NCBI GenBank assembly: GCA_963920705.1
Contig: OY987228.1
Span: 13,685,187 to 13,749,186, forward strand
Source of the DNA: Odiellus spinosus
Taxonomy: Eukaryota; Arthropoda; Arachnida; Opiliones; Phalangiidae
Direction: 5' to 3'
DNA length: 64,000 nucleotides
This document shows, piece by piece, positions 12,188-24,100 of the stretch. The position numbers and the translations under genes are program-made. A model generated the notes under the pieces. The model did no database searches and was not told the DNA's origin. It saw only the letters and a list, made by a program, of their open reading frames with translations. Positions within the stretch are counted from its first letter, which is position 1. Every line of letters starts with the position of its first letter.

Positions 12188-15100
12188 CTAAATTTATAAA
12201 ACTATAAATTAGTTTTGCAAAATAGAGGTTTGATAATTAACACTCAATTATTTCAAAAACAAATATTAGTTAAATTTAGAAAATTTTAAATACTGAGCAA
12301 TGACGTTATTTAAAGGGAAACAAGCTGAGGCGGTGTACCCAATTGGAAAAACGTCACATGAAGCTTCAGCGAGATTACTTCATTTTCTGTCCACTACGAT
12401 TACTATGTAGATCTCACCATTATTCATATGACATTTACGCTCACGAGAGTATGTCGTTTTTCGACCTGGGTTCGCCGTCTCAGCTTATGTTCCTTTAAAC
12501 CAAACTTACACGTTATCATACCATTTTTAAAATAATATATTTCAATAACTTGATTTTTGATTAATCAATCATGCAATGCTGTTAAAAAGTAACACTTTCC
12601 CTATAATTTTTCCATGCGATGATTTATCACATTACATTGAACAACCTCTTATTTCTTTGTAAAAACTGAACATAACTGATCATGCCAATAAAAGTGGTCT
12701 TACTGGGATAATTTTTTTAATCCGTGGCGAATCTCCAAACAACAATTTTATGAAATTTTCTATTATTTCCGACGGATTTAGTTTTAAAATATTTTTGTCC
12801 AACTTAATATATGCAAATTTGCTTTTTATTATAAAACCTTGTACAATATTGATATATTATTTTTAAGTACCAAATATTAACGAGTGACTCTATGATTTAT
12901 AAATTTCATAGGGGCTCTAAGTATGTAATCAATTCTTAATTTTTTTGTATCAGTTATAAAGCTAAAAATATAAATATAGTTTTTACGGGATATTTAGGAA
13001 CTTTTAGTAAAAAATTTTGTTTCACTGTAGAAATAAAACTTGAATATGAGAGGAAAGACTAAGCTTACACATATAATGATAAAGAAAATCTATGTCTCAA
13101 ACATTTGAACAACTAAATAAGGTTCGCTAAGAAGCTAATCCTCAAACCTTTGTCATGAATCTTATTTTGATTAAACACACAATCTAAAACCAGTTTCATA
13201 GTGAAAAACTTAAAACATAAAGGCAGTGAGTTAACCCTTGACTAGCTCTAATCTTTGGTATATTTTTAGTATCAAGAGCCCATTAAAGGGTGTTATTAGC
13301 TGGTTTTTTTTCCCCCGATTCCTTATGTTAAAATATGCCTCCCTGAATTTTTTCACGATTTTGGAACAAGAAATTGTAGTAGAAAATCTATTTTTATATA
13401 TCCTAAACATGGGTGGGTTTGAATATAGCTACAGTGACTGACACGCCAATCAGTGGTCGTACTAAAAGAAAATATAAATTATCTCATGTGACTTTTTGCT
13501 CACTTAGTTTTACAATTTAAATTCCTAGAATTTCAAAATTAGGCTTAGGTGTAAATATGGTCATTTTTTTCCATGTTTAATTTAATCCACTGAAAAGCCT
13601 GGTTAGTTAGCATTCTAAGTCTCTAAAGCTCCCCTAGATAAAAAATTATATTTTAGATTCTAGAACATCACACGATAGACCCTAAGTTCTGATTGGTCGG
13701 TTGGTAGCTTCATTAAAAGTTACCTAAAATGGCTAGTTACCTAAAAAGGTTTAAAAAAATTGTGAAAAAATTCCAGAGTTTATATTTAATTACACAAAAA
13801 CCAGGGAAAATAAAAAACGCTAGTAAAATTTTCAGTCAAAAGTCTTCCTTCAAAGGTATTTTTTCCCCTGTCATCACAGACAATGAATATTTGGTTGTAT
13901 ATATTTCGAGAATAAATTTAGTTTGGTACCTTAAATTTTTCTCTTTACCGAGATTCTCCAAAAAATTGATATTTTATCCAATATAAACCTTGTGATATGT
14001 TTAAAAGTTTGGTCAATATTTAAAATTTTAAAGTGTATGTAGTATAATAAAACTACAATTTTCTCACGATCGCAGAGGGCTTAAAAAAGGAACAACGCGT
14101 GGAGCTAAAACGAGGCCATAATTAGCTATAAGGCACAAAATAAAATATGTATGTTATATATTAAAATAAATAACGCCTCAAGTTGGGTGTGTGTAGTCTA
14201 GAAAAGTTCTCCCCGACTAATTTTGGGATGAAGGGGGCAAATTCATAGCTTGAATTTCATCACTAACGGGTTCGACTAACTCCAAATTTTCAACCGAAAG
14301 CAACCGTATTAATTCTTCTTCTTGATCCGAGGCTAACCACTCGGGCAATTCTACGTCCGATGCGCAACTCTCGTAAGCTTGCACCTAACCAGCGAAGAAA
14401 AGCGTGGACCCAAGAGAAAAGAAATAAAAAATACGGGGAGAGAGGAAAGCGAGGGAGCGAAAATGGAAGAAGTAAAATAGAATAAGAAAGAGAGAGTGAA
14501 AAAGTGTCAGAGAATAGTACGTTTCCCACAATTAGACTTCTCATAAATTAGAAGAAACCAGACCAAATTTTAATAAGGAATTGGCTTAAATTAAAAACAG
14601 ATACACAGACTGGAATGATAGGAAAAACACAGAGAAACCAAAGCTTGGAAAAAGCTTTTTTCTTTAACAAAGGAAAAGCACCATGACAAAAAGGCCAAAG
14701 TGGACTTTAATCTTCAAAGGGGGTTATTTTTTAAAGTTTAAACTCGTCAAGCCTCTCTCGTATTTGTTGTCAAAGTTAGATGGGAAACGGTTTTACGATC
14801 ATTCAAAATTCAAACCAAAAGGGTTAATTTGTTTAAACTAGATTAAGGCCTTTTTTATTTAATATTATAAATTTTAAAAAACACCATTTCTCTCTCTCTT
14901 TCATTCTTGGTAATCTGGTTTTCAGGAGAAATAAATATTTTTCATCGCGACGCGCGTAGAGGAACTTTTTTTTTTTTTTTTTTTTTTTTCAGATAAGTCA
15001 TTGCTCAGTTTTTGCAAAATTTAAAAGTTAGTTTGTTGGAAAAATAAAAGCCACATAAATACTACATTTTTCTACTCAACTTTTTAAATATTATTAAAAA

Positions 15101-18100
15101 AAATGGAAGCCCAAAAGATGAAAGTCCACAGAAATGGAGACAAAATAAACAAAACGTGCCAATGAAATCAGGAAAAAAATAAATAAAAACTAGACTGCAC
15201 TAAACAATAAAATATATCTATAAAAAATAAATATATTATGTCGAAAGGAACTAGGAAAGCCTGGAAAATACATACTAGACTTTGATAACAAGTTATTTTT
15301 TATTTGATTTGGACTGATATAAACTCTAAGATTGACATCAGCAATTGAGTCTGTTTCAAATTAATCTGAATTTCGCCAATTTGATAATTAACTGTGAATA
15401 ATTACGAAAACTTTATAATTTTTAACCCATATTTTAAGAAGTCCAAATCGATAAGTTAAATAACTTTATTCCTGAGTCTAGAATCTTTTTAAGCCATGGG
15501 AAATAGCTACTAAAGGGATATCCTTTATGTCAGAAACCAAACCCCTTCATGTATTTTATATTATCTTCAAGTTTTCACGCAAAACGACCATGCCTTTTAA
15601 AGAAAGAAAATAAACTCACCTTAGCAGATTCTTTAAGATTCATCATAGCCGGATCATTAACGTTCTTTCCAGATGCCGCTTTAGTGGCTTGAATGAGATC
15701 ACCAAGAGCCGAAGCCACGTCTTTCACAGCGTTTATCAAAAGAACCTAATTAAATATTCAAAAAGTACTCTTTAAAGATCATTCATTAATTATCAATAAG
15801 AAATAATTATCATAAAAAAGTTTTTAATAACAAACCTGAGCTTCGGGATTATTTGAGCCTAAAGAAGCTGCTCCAAGTTTGACAACTTCAGCTAATTCGA
15901 CGATAGTAGTGACTGCATTTTGAGCCGCTACTGCTAACTGTTCTTGACTGGAGGCTGCTCCCGCTACTAAGGTTTTGGTGTCCTCAACTAACGCCTTTGC
16001 AGTTTTCAAGATGTTTTCGCTAAAACGTGATTTAAAATATAAAATTGATCCTAAAGTGGATAGGAAAAAAAAAAATTAGCACTAACCGATGATCTGAGAA
16101 GGTTTCAGTTTCATTGTCAGCGTGTAGAGTTCCAGCAGTGGCAAACATAATGGTAGTATCTAAGTCCCCAATGATACCACTTACGGTACTGGCAGCGTTG
16201 ATACAAGCTTGTGTACCCCTAGAACCAGCCTGGAGAGCAGCCAGGACAAATGAAACTTTTTCGGTGACTAATCTGGCATTATCAGCTACGTCTCGTTGAC
16301 TAAAACTATCTCCTGGATTGCTCTGACAAGAACCGGCGGCTTTAGTCAAATCAATACAAGCTGTGCCCAAATCTTGAACACTAGATCTAATTCGATTCGC
16401 AACATCATTATTGGACGTCGCAGCCACAGCTCCACCTGTATCGGAAGCCAGACTAGCAAATTGGTGGGATAAATTCGCCGCTAATGGTCCGAGTAAAGCG
16501 ATATTGGTGGTTGATTTCGTTACCTAAGTTATTTCAAAGTGAAAAGTTTAATTATTTGATTTTAATTCAAAAATATTAAAAGTCATACCATATCCTGGGA
16601 TATCCTGGCAATTTCTTTTGCGGAATTAACCATTCTTGTTTGATAATCCACAAACGAATCATCCCCATGTATCATGTAGCTTTCGTTAACTTTGCTGACT
16701 GACTTTGTGATGGTTTCGACTAAACCAGTCACAATTCCAGCCTCAGTGGCTGTAATTTCGAGCGTGTTGATCAAATCATGGAGGGCATCCCTCATGGCAT
16801 CCGAGGATTCGTCCAGTTCATTATGAACATGAACAGCCTAGAATTGAAATTAATTGTTTAAAAAATATATATTTCAATAAAGTGAATTAAGACGAGTATT
16901 TAATTACCTTAGGATTTCCACTAGCCTCCTTCGCAGCATAAACTAATTGAAGAGCGCATTCAGCGACAGTTTTAGTCTGATCAAGAAGGGCCATTTGTTG
17001 TTTCGAGTTAACAGTCTTTGAGGAACTACCAACAGCGGCGCTGACTAATGGTTCAAAGTAGCTAACCATTTGGGTAACACTGTGTCCTAATTTTTCAGCC
17101 TCTCCTTTAGCCGCGCTTCGAACCGGGTCAATCTTTTCCAAAATTTCAGTCGCGCTGCTTTCCATTTGTTGTTGAAAGCCTTTAAGAGAATTTTCCATTC
17201 TCGGTTTCAGATTTTGGCTGATGATATTTAGCGAAGCTTGATCTAGTTCTTTAATACAGGCGCTAAGGCTTTCAATAGCCTCGTCGCATTCATTTTGACC
17301 TGGAGCTTTGTCCCTAAAACCATTTTAAATTAAATTAAATTAATTAGATTAAAATAAATTATTAATGAAAGCAACTTACTTGATTGACATCATAAGTTTC
17401 TTCATCGCGTCAGAAACAGTTTTACTATGATTGGAAAGCGTTTGCCACGAGGGTGGATCTTTCGGGTTGAGAACTAAGACTTTCGCGGCGCGAATTACGT
17501 TACAAGAACTATCGATAATAGACTTTCCGGCTGATGTAATTGGTTCTTGGGCAGCTCTCGCTTTAGAACTTATCTTGGCTGGTACACTAGCGAATTCGGA
17601 GGAGCTCGCGAAAGTTGTTAAATTTTCGACAGCTTCAATAAGGGGTTTAGTAGCGGCTGAACAATTAGCGCGATTCTCATCGTTGGGATCTTGATCTAGC
17701 ACTTTAATTTCTTTAACTAAACTAGCGGTTGCGTTGGCGACGTCCTTAGCGGATTGAACAAAGTGACGTTTAGCAACAGGGTTGGTTGTTTTCGACGAAG
17801 CTACCCGACAAGAATTGCATAGAGAGGAAGTGTGTTTGGCTATTTTTGTGGCTGCTGATAGGATCTAAGGAAATTAATTTAGTCAGAAAGATATTTTGTG
17901 AGTAATAAATCAGTGGTCTAACTCACCTGTTGTTGATTGCTGGTTGGGTTAGTGAGATGTTGGCAAGCCATTTGAATTTCCTGGCTAGCTCTTGCAAAGT
18001 GGCCTAAATCAACGAGACCAGGTCTACCAGCAACGCTAGATGGATCAGAAATGGCAACTAAATATGCGGCTTGAGAAGAAGACTCAATAAGGCCGCAGAT

Positions 18101-21100
18101 AGCATCAGAAACGTCTTGTACGGCTTCTCCAAACTTTTCGTGTTCATTTTTCTTAGCGTGGTTAGCTATTCCATTAATGCCATCACCCAATCTCTGCAAG
18201 AATCAAAGTTTAAACACTAACTAGCTTTAAAATTTAAGAGGGATACTAGACTCTGAAAACAAGTTATTTTTAAATCGATTTAGACCGCTAAAATATGCCT
18301 AAATACAATATCAAAACTCGCAACAAAGGTTTCATGATAATTTGTGGTTAATCATCAAAGTTGTGAAATTAAGGTTCGAAGAAATTTCTGATTTATTTCA
18401 AAAAGACTCAATTGCTGATGGCAATGAACCAAAAGATGGGTTTGTAAGAAATACAAACAGTTAAATCGTATAATTTTTATACAATATATCATTGTCATCA
18501 GCATCTAACTTTCTCAAGAATTTTTGCAGTTGAAATTTCTTCAAGTCTAGTTAACGACTTGGATAATTAACTGTAAATTACCTCCAAATCTTTAGTGATT
18601 TTTTTATGAATATTAAGCATATTTTAACAATACATGTGCACTAAAACTAACTTGTTATTAAAGACTACTCAGACTAGTATACCTTCAAAGAGACAAATAT
18701 TATTAAAAGTACCTTAGATTTCTCCATGACGTGTTCCAAACATTCGAAATAAGAACCATCAGTTACAGGTTCGGATGGATTTTCTAGTAAAGGTCTCATC
18801 ATTTGGATATTGCGAATAGCGTTATCACACTCTTTTTGACCAGGAGCTGCTGAAGTGCAGACATTGATGAGATGGTTGATACTCTCAGTAACAGATCTAA
18901 TAGGAGATATAGTTGATTAGAGAATAAACCAATTGAATTGACTAATAATAATCTCACCGAGCAGCAGCAGCAAGTTGATTCTTGGCGTTTGGGGCACTAG
19001 GGTCAGCGGCGACAGATTTTGCAGCCACTAGAAGCTTGCTGGATACCATTGATACATTCTTCAAGCTTACAACCATAGAGCCTCTGACCTCAGTATCCTG
19101 TAAAAGATTTATCAGCGTGTTAATTCTTAAAAAATTAATTCAATAACCTTAAAACGTTAAAGTTAATGACCCCTTTACTACGTAATAATAATACCTTAGT
19201 CTGGCCAATCATTTCAACACCGCAATCGAGTAGATTTCCAAAGGCATTTCCAAATTTCTTAGCCGAACCGGCTAGTTCAACTGGAGCTGATCTAGACGAA
19301 GCTACAACGTCTGAAGCAGCCTCGTTCAAATTAGCGGCAGCATTATTCAAATTGCTTTGAATTTCGCTGAAAGGCTTAGAGGAGGACGGGAAATCATAAG
19401 TATTCAGGACTTGTGAGGCTTCGGTAATGCTTTTAATGGCATCATCGACATCTCTTTGTCCCGGTAAACAGTTGACGCAATTGTTTAAAGCCATTGAAAC
19501 TGTTTTAGCCACCTATTCAAAATTTTGGTTTTATAGATTTGACGAATTTGAATAGTTTTTTAGAAGTTTAAATTACTTGAGATAATCTTTGTTGGTTATT
19601 AGGATCATTTGGATTTTGAACAGCGTGTCTAGATTCTTCGATCAAGTAGGAAGACTTGTTCATAACATCACGGGCATTATCTATGATTTTCAACTGAACA
19701 TGTTGATCTTTACTAGTTGCGGCTACTCCTCTGACAGCCCCAGTAAGAATCTTAAGAGCATTTGCGGTGTCTCGGGAGGCAATACCGGTATAATTCTCAT
19801 TGCCCTATTTACAAATTTTGCCATTAATTTGACAGTAAATATTAAACTATCGTTAGATCAATTAATAATATACCTGCGAAGCGGCAGTAAGAAGTTGGGC
19901 CATGGAAACACCAACAGTTTTGGAAGTGGCGCCCAATTGTAATGCGCAAGTTTCACTCATTTCTCCCGGTAAAGGTTTAAGATCAAAGGCTTCGGCAGCT
20001 CTACGGAAAGCTTGCAATTCGTCATCCAACGAAGCAATAAGATTGAGTGCATTCTCAATTTCCAAATTTCCACAAGCTTCTTGAGACTATATTTGATCTC
20101 AAATTAATTTAAATAAAATATGATGATTATTTGATTTAGAAATTTAATTTACCCTATTGACGATAGTTCTAAGTTCAGCTAAAGCGGTTGACATTTCTTG
20201 AGAGGCATTGCCCAATTGTTTGGCGGAGGCTTGATCGGGGATTGTAGGTATAGCAGCCTTCGATGCGGCAACCATATTATTAGCGGGAGTGATAAACTTG
20301 TCGCATGCATTAATGAGAGCTAATTGAGCGGCTGGATTATCAGGATCAACGCGAGTTCCCTTTACTCCTTGTACAACGCGAGGAATTACATCGGCAGTTT
20401 CCTATAATTTATACCCAATTTGTAAAATTGAACCTAAAAATAATATATCTCATTTATAAACTAACTTTGCAATGGTAAATAAGTTCTTCATGGGCAGCTT
20501 GATTTCGATTATGAGGTCCCGAACATTGGGCAGCGGCTATATTTTGAGTAGCCATCGCTGCGGCGTGTTTAGCCGAATTCTAATACCAAAGATCAGCGGA
20601 TATTTACCAAGTTGTTTAATTTTACGTCAGAATTAAAAATTATTCTGAAATTATATACCTCTAATCTGATGATAATTTTTCTTTTAATAGCATTGCTAGC
20701 AGCTAGATTAGTAGCGGTACGCAACTCTTCAGCAGCTCTTCTGAGAGCAGCTTGAGATTGAGTATCGTGAGGATTACTAGCGCATCCTTTAGCGGCGTCA
20801 ACCATTCTAGAAGTGGCATCTGCTAATAATTTAGCAGCGGCTAAAAGCCTCTTTTGAATATCAGAATCGCCTTGAGAATCAGCTTCTCCTTTAATGGCTC
20901 CAATCAGATGAGCAGTGGCCTGCGCGTTAGAAGTTTACTAGTTTACCCCACTCTTAAAAGTTATTTTAAGTATAAAAAAAAGATAAATACCTGAGCTAAG
21001 ACCTTCGCTTGACGCACCATCTCTGTAGCATCACCTGTACTCTGGAAAAGCCTATCGGTAGCATCCAGAATGGTATCAACAGCGCCCTCGTGCTCGGATA

Positions 21101-24100
21101 CTCTAGTTTTTCGTTCAGGTGGCGACCTTATATGATTTAGAAGATCATTCAAAGCTTGCGTAACTTGAGTAGCGGCAGAGCCCAATTCCTTCAGTAACAA
21201 CTCATCACGAGTAGCATCCTATTTTTAAATATTTCACAGTATAAAAAAAATGGGACTGTGATTTTTAACTAAAATAAACTTACCCTTGAAGTTCCGACAA
21301 CTCCTTCCACGGCTTTTGCAACTTCTTTTGCAGCTTCCATAACTTGTTGTTGACAAGCGGGGCTAGCTATTGTTGGAGCGACAACTTTCGTACAAGCTAC
21401 CAACTGAGAAGTAGCGAGTGCACATTGGGTGGCTGAATTGATGACCTTATTTTGAACACCCTGATCATCGCATTTACTTGCTACATTCTTGGCTTTCAAA
21501 ACCAATGAAGCTGTAGCGTTAGCAACAGCTTTAGCCAATGAAAGTAAAATATCCTGAGTTTCTTTATCATATTCGTCTTCTTCTTCAATAGTATAGAGAA
21601 CAGCGTGACTAGCCTCTCCAACTCTACTCGCGGCGTTAAGAAGATTTTGTCTCGGTTCTTTCGAACCAGGTTCGGCCGCTCGGAGGAAGTCGGAAAAGGC
21701 ACTACATAGACTTCTCGCAGCTCCAAGAAGTCTTTCTCCGGAGTTATCATCATCACCCATTAAGGCAGCAATCATTTTAACATCTTTAGACATTTCCGGT
21801 AGGTTCGAAGTTCTGTTAAAAATTAAAACTGCATTAGGACTGGGGTTTTAATTTAAATTAACAAATGATTTTACATAGTGGTAATAGCGGCACCAACAGC
21901 GGGATGATCAACATCTTCTGGTGGTCCAGATGTTAAGGTTATAACTTGAGCAGTGGCAGCATTCATGGCCGCAATCTGGGAAGACACGTTCTGTTTTTTG
22001 ACATCCATCATATTTTGCCTCCATTGCAAGGAAGCGGGATCGGTTCCCATCTCTGGAAGTTTGACTTTAGTGTCTAATTCTCGCTCGGCAGCGTCTACCG
22101 CATCTTGACCAGAGTATATGGTTGTGAGTAAGGCTCTTTGTGGTTCACTAAGTTGGGCACTTTGCATTTGAGGATGCAGTGGCTACAAAGAATATTAGAT
22201 GTAAGATTAAATGTACAAAGAATAAATAAAAATGTGCGAATTCAATACATAAAATTATTAGTTTAACATGATTTAACTCTAATCTCACCTCTACAGGCAT
22301 TTTCATCTAATGTTAGCGTGTATTAGTGTTAGAAATATTAAAATATGAAGAAGACGTGATAAAATATTAGCATTTATGTAATAAAAATGAAAAAGGTGGC
22401 TCTACCGTGACTGGTGAATAAGTGTTATGAGCGTTTCCTTTGACAGATCCATACTGAGCGCCTTGCATGTGACCAGTGTGATATGGTTGTGCCCCTAATT
22501 GCGGTAGTGAAAAATAATGCCAGTGAGCATTCAAATAAGCTTTAAAGGTATACTAGGCTCTGGAAACAAGTTACATCAAAGGTTAAATTAATTATCACAA
22601 TTTTGAAATTAGGCTCTAAGAAATTTCAGACAGATTTGATATGGTTTTATGTTTTTGACGCATATTTTAACTATAAATTGATTAAAAATAACTTGTTTTC
22701 AGAGTCTAATATCCCTCTAATAGAGATAAATATACGGGTAATAAATTACCATTTGCTCTTATAACAGCGGGCAAAGCAATATTGCCGGAACTAGCGTGAC
22801 GGGGTGTAGGGGGTGCTTTTTGTTCCAAATATGAGGCCCTAAAAATATACGTAAATAAATAAAATAATATTTTACTTAATGATTTAATTTATTTACTTTA
22901 TAGGCAAGACACTATCTTCAACCATTGGTGCTCCTTCATCTCCTTCAATTCCAAAATGATCTTTTGCTTTTTTCTATTTCAAATTATAATTTAAAATATA
23001 ATTATTATCGTAAAATTGTAAAAATCCTATAGTTTTAACTAAGGTAACTGTTTAAATACCTTCTTTAAAATGATATCGATATATCCGGCAATCAGTTGTG
23101 ATATTTGTTCTCCTTCGGTGGTTTGAACCGAATAGTACATATCGGAATAGTCTCCAAAATCTAGGGTAAAACTATTAGGGGAGGCAGCCCATCTTCTGAC
23201 AGTCGTTAAGGGCCAAGTTTTCAAAATCTGCCCACAAAATTAAAACTCTAGTGATGAGTTTGAAAAAACTAATAAATTCAATTAGTTTTACCTCCTTTGT
23301 CTTTTCATCTAATCTAAGAACGCTATCCTTGGTAACACCAAGTAATCGCGGCGCTAGCTTGTTCTTCCCTTTCATTTTTTCTTTGACTAAGAAGAATGTA
23401 ACTCCGTAGGTTTTTAATGAACGGGCTAAGGCAACGTATTTCACTTTTGCATCTAGTTCAATAAGGCCAGAGTATTTCTTATGATTCTGGTGAAATCGAA
23501 TTACAATAATCAAAAAATTAATGAACATCTACTTATAATAACGAACAAACTAATGAATTTTAAAATCAAAACTTACGGGAAATATTTTCTTTTCAATTGC
23601 CTTGATTTTACAAAAATCTTTTGGTAAAAATTCCTTCAAACTAGAACGGAAGACTTAATTAAAAATTCTATTCGAGTATTATTTATCTTTCAAGCGGATA
23701 AGTTTTTACTAGAGGTAAAAGCAATATCCCTGCCTTTAGCTCTAGTCAAATCTTACCTTGAAACATTTTACTCACTCTAAAAATCCAGGCTTGTGTTTAA
23801 TTTCAACATGATCCCCAAACTGAATTTGACATTGAATGCCAGCAAATTCGCAAGCTTGGTCTACAGTAACTGGATGAGTTCCATTAAGAATGGCATCCCT
23901 AGCCTATTGTATGAATAAAAATTATTATAATAAAGTATTAAACATTTGATTTAAAGGGACACTAATCTCTAGACATTTTTTAATCAATTTAGTTTTGATA
24001 ATGTTTTTACGCATATTTTAACAACCTTTATTGATTAAAATTAACTTATGAGAATCTAGTACTCCTTTAAAATTAAATTATAAAAATATTTACTTGAACA

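Larger units (their letters stand above)
12188..15619 (-). other. Large 3.4-kb talin intron between exons 31 and 32
   Basis: Most other introns of this gene are under 600 nt, so this one stands out. It starts with the donor GTGAG after NLKESAK and ends with ATTTAG before VMVTNV, both in phase 0. It contains the candidate alternative last exon at 14217-14384, a foldback element at about 15272-15485, a 24-nt T run at 14966-14989, and two plus-strand open frames (13238-13441 and 13729-13986) that look like noise. The region 14390-14560 downstream of the acceptor on the plus strand is purine-rich. Confidence 0.85.

Noticed and set aside
14290-14544. Minus-strand open frame of 84 codons overlapping the talin alternative exon
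   Set aside because: It is in another frame than the one left by talin exon 31, and its N-terminal part is low-complexity serine/leucine-rich translation of a purine-rich stretch.
16114-17694. Plus-strand open frames opposite talin exons (16114-16299 and 17431-17694)
   Set aside because: They are antisense shadows of strongly conserved talin rod exons.
21496-21756. Minus-strand open frame in another frame inside talin exon 15
   Set aside because: The talin frame runs through the entire exon with clear homology; the other frame is a shadow.
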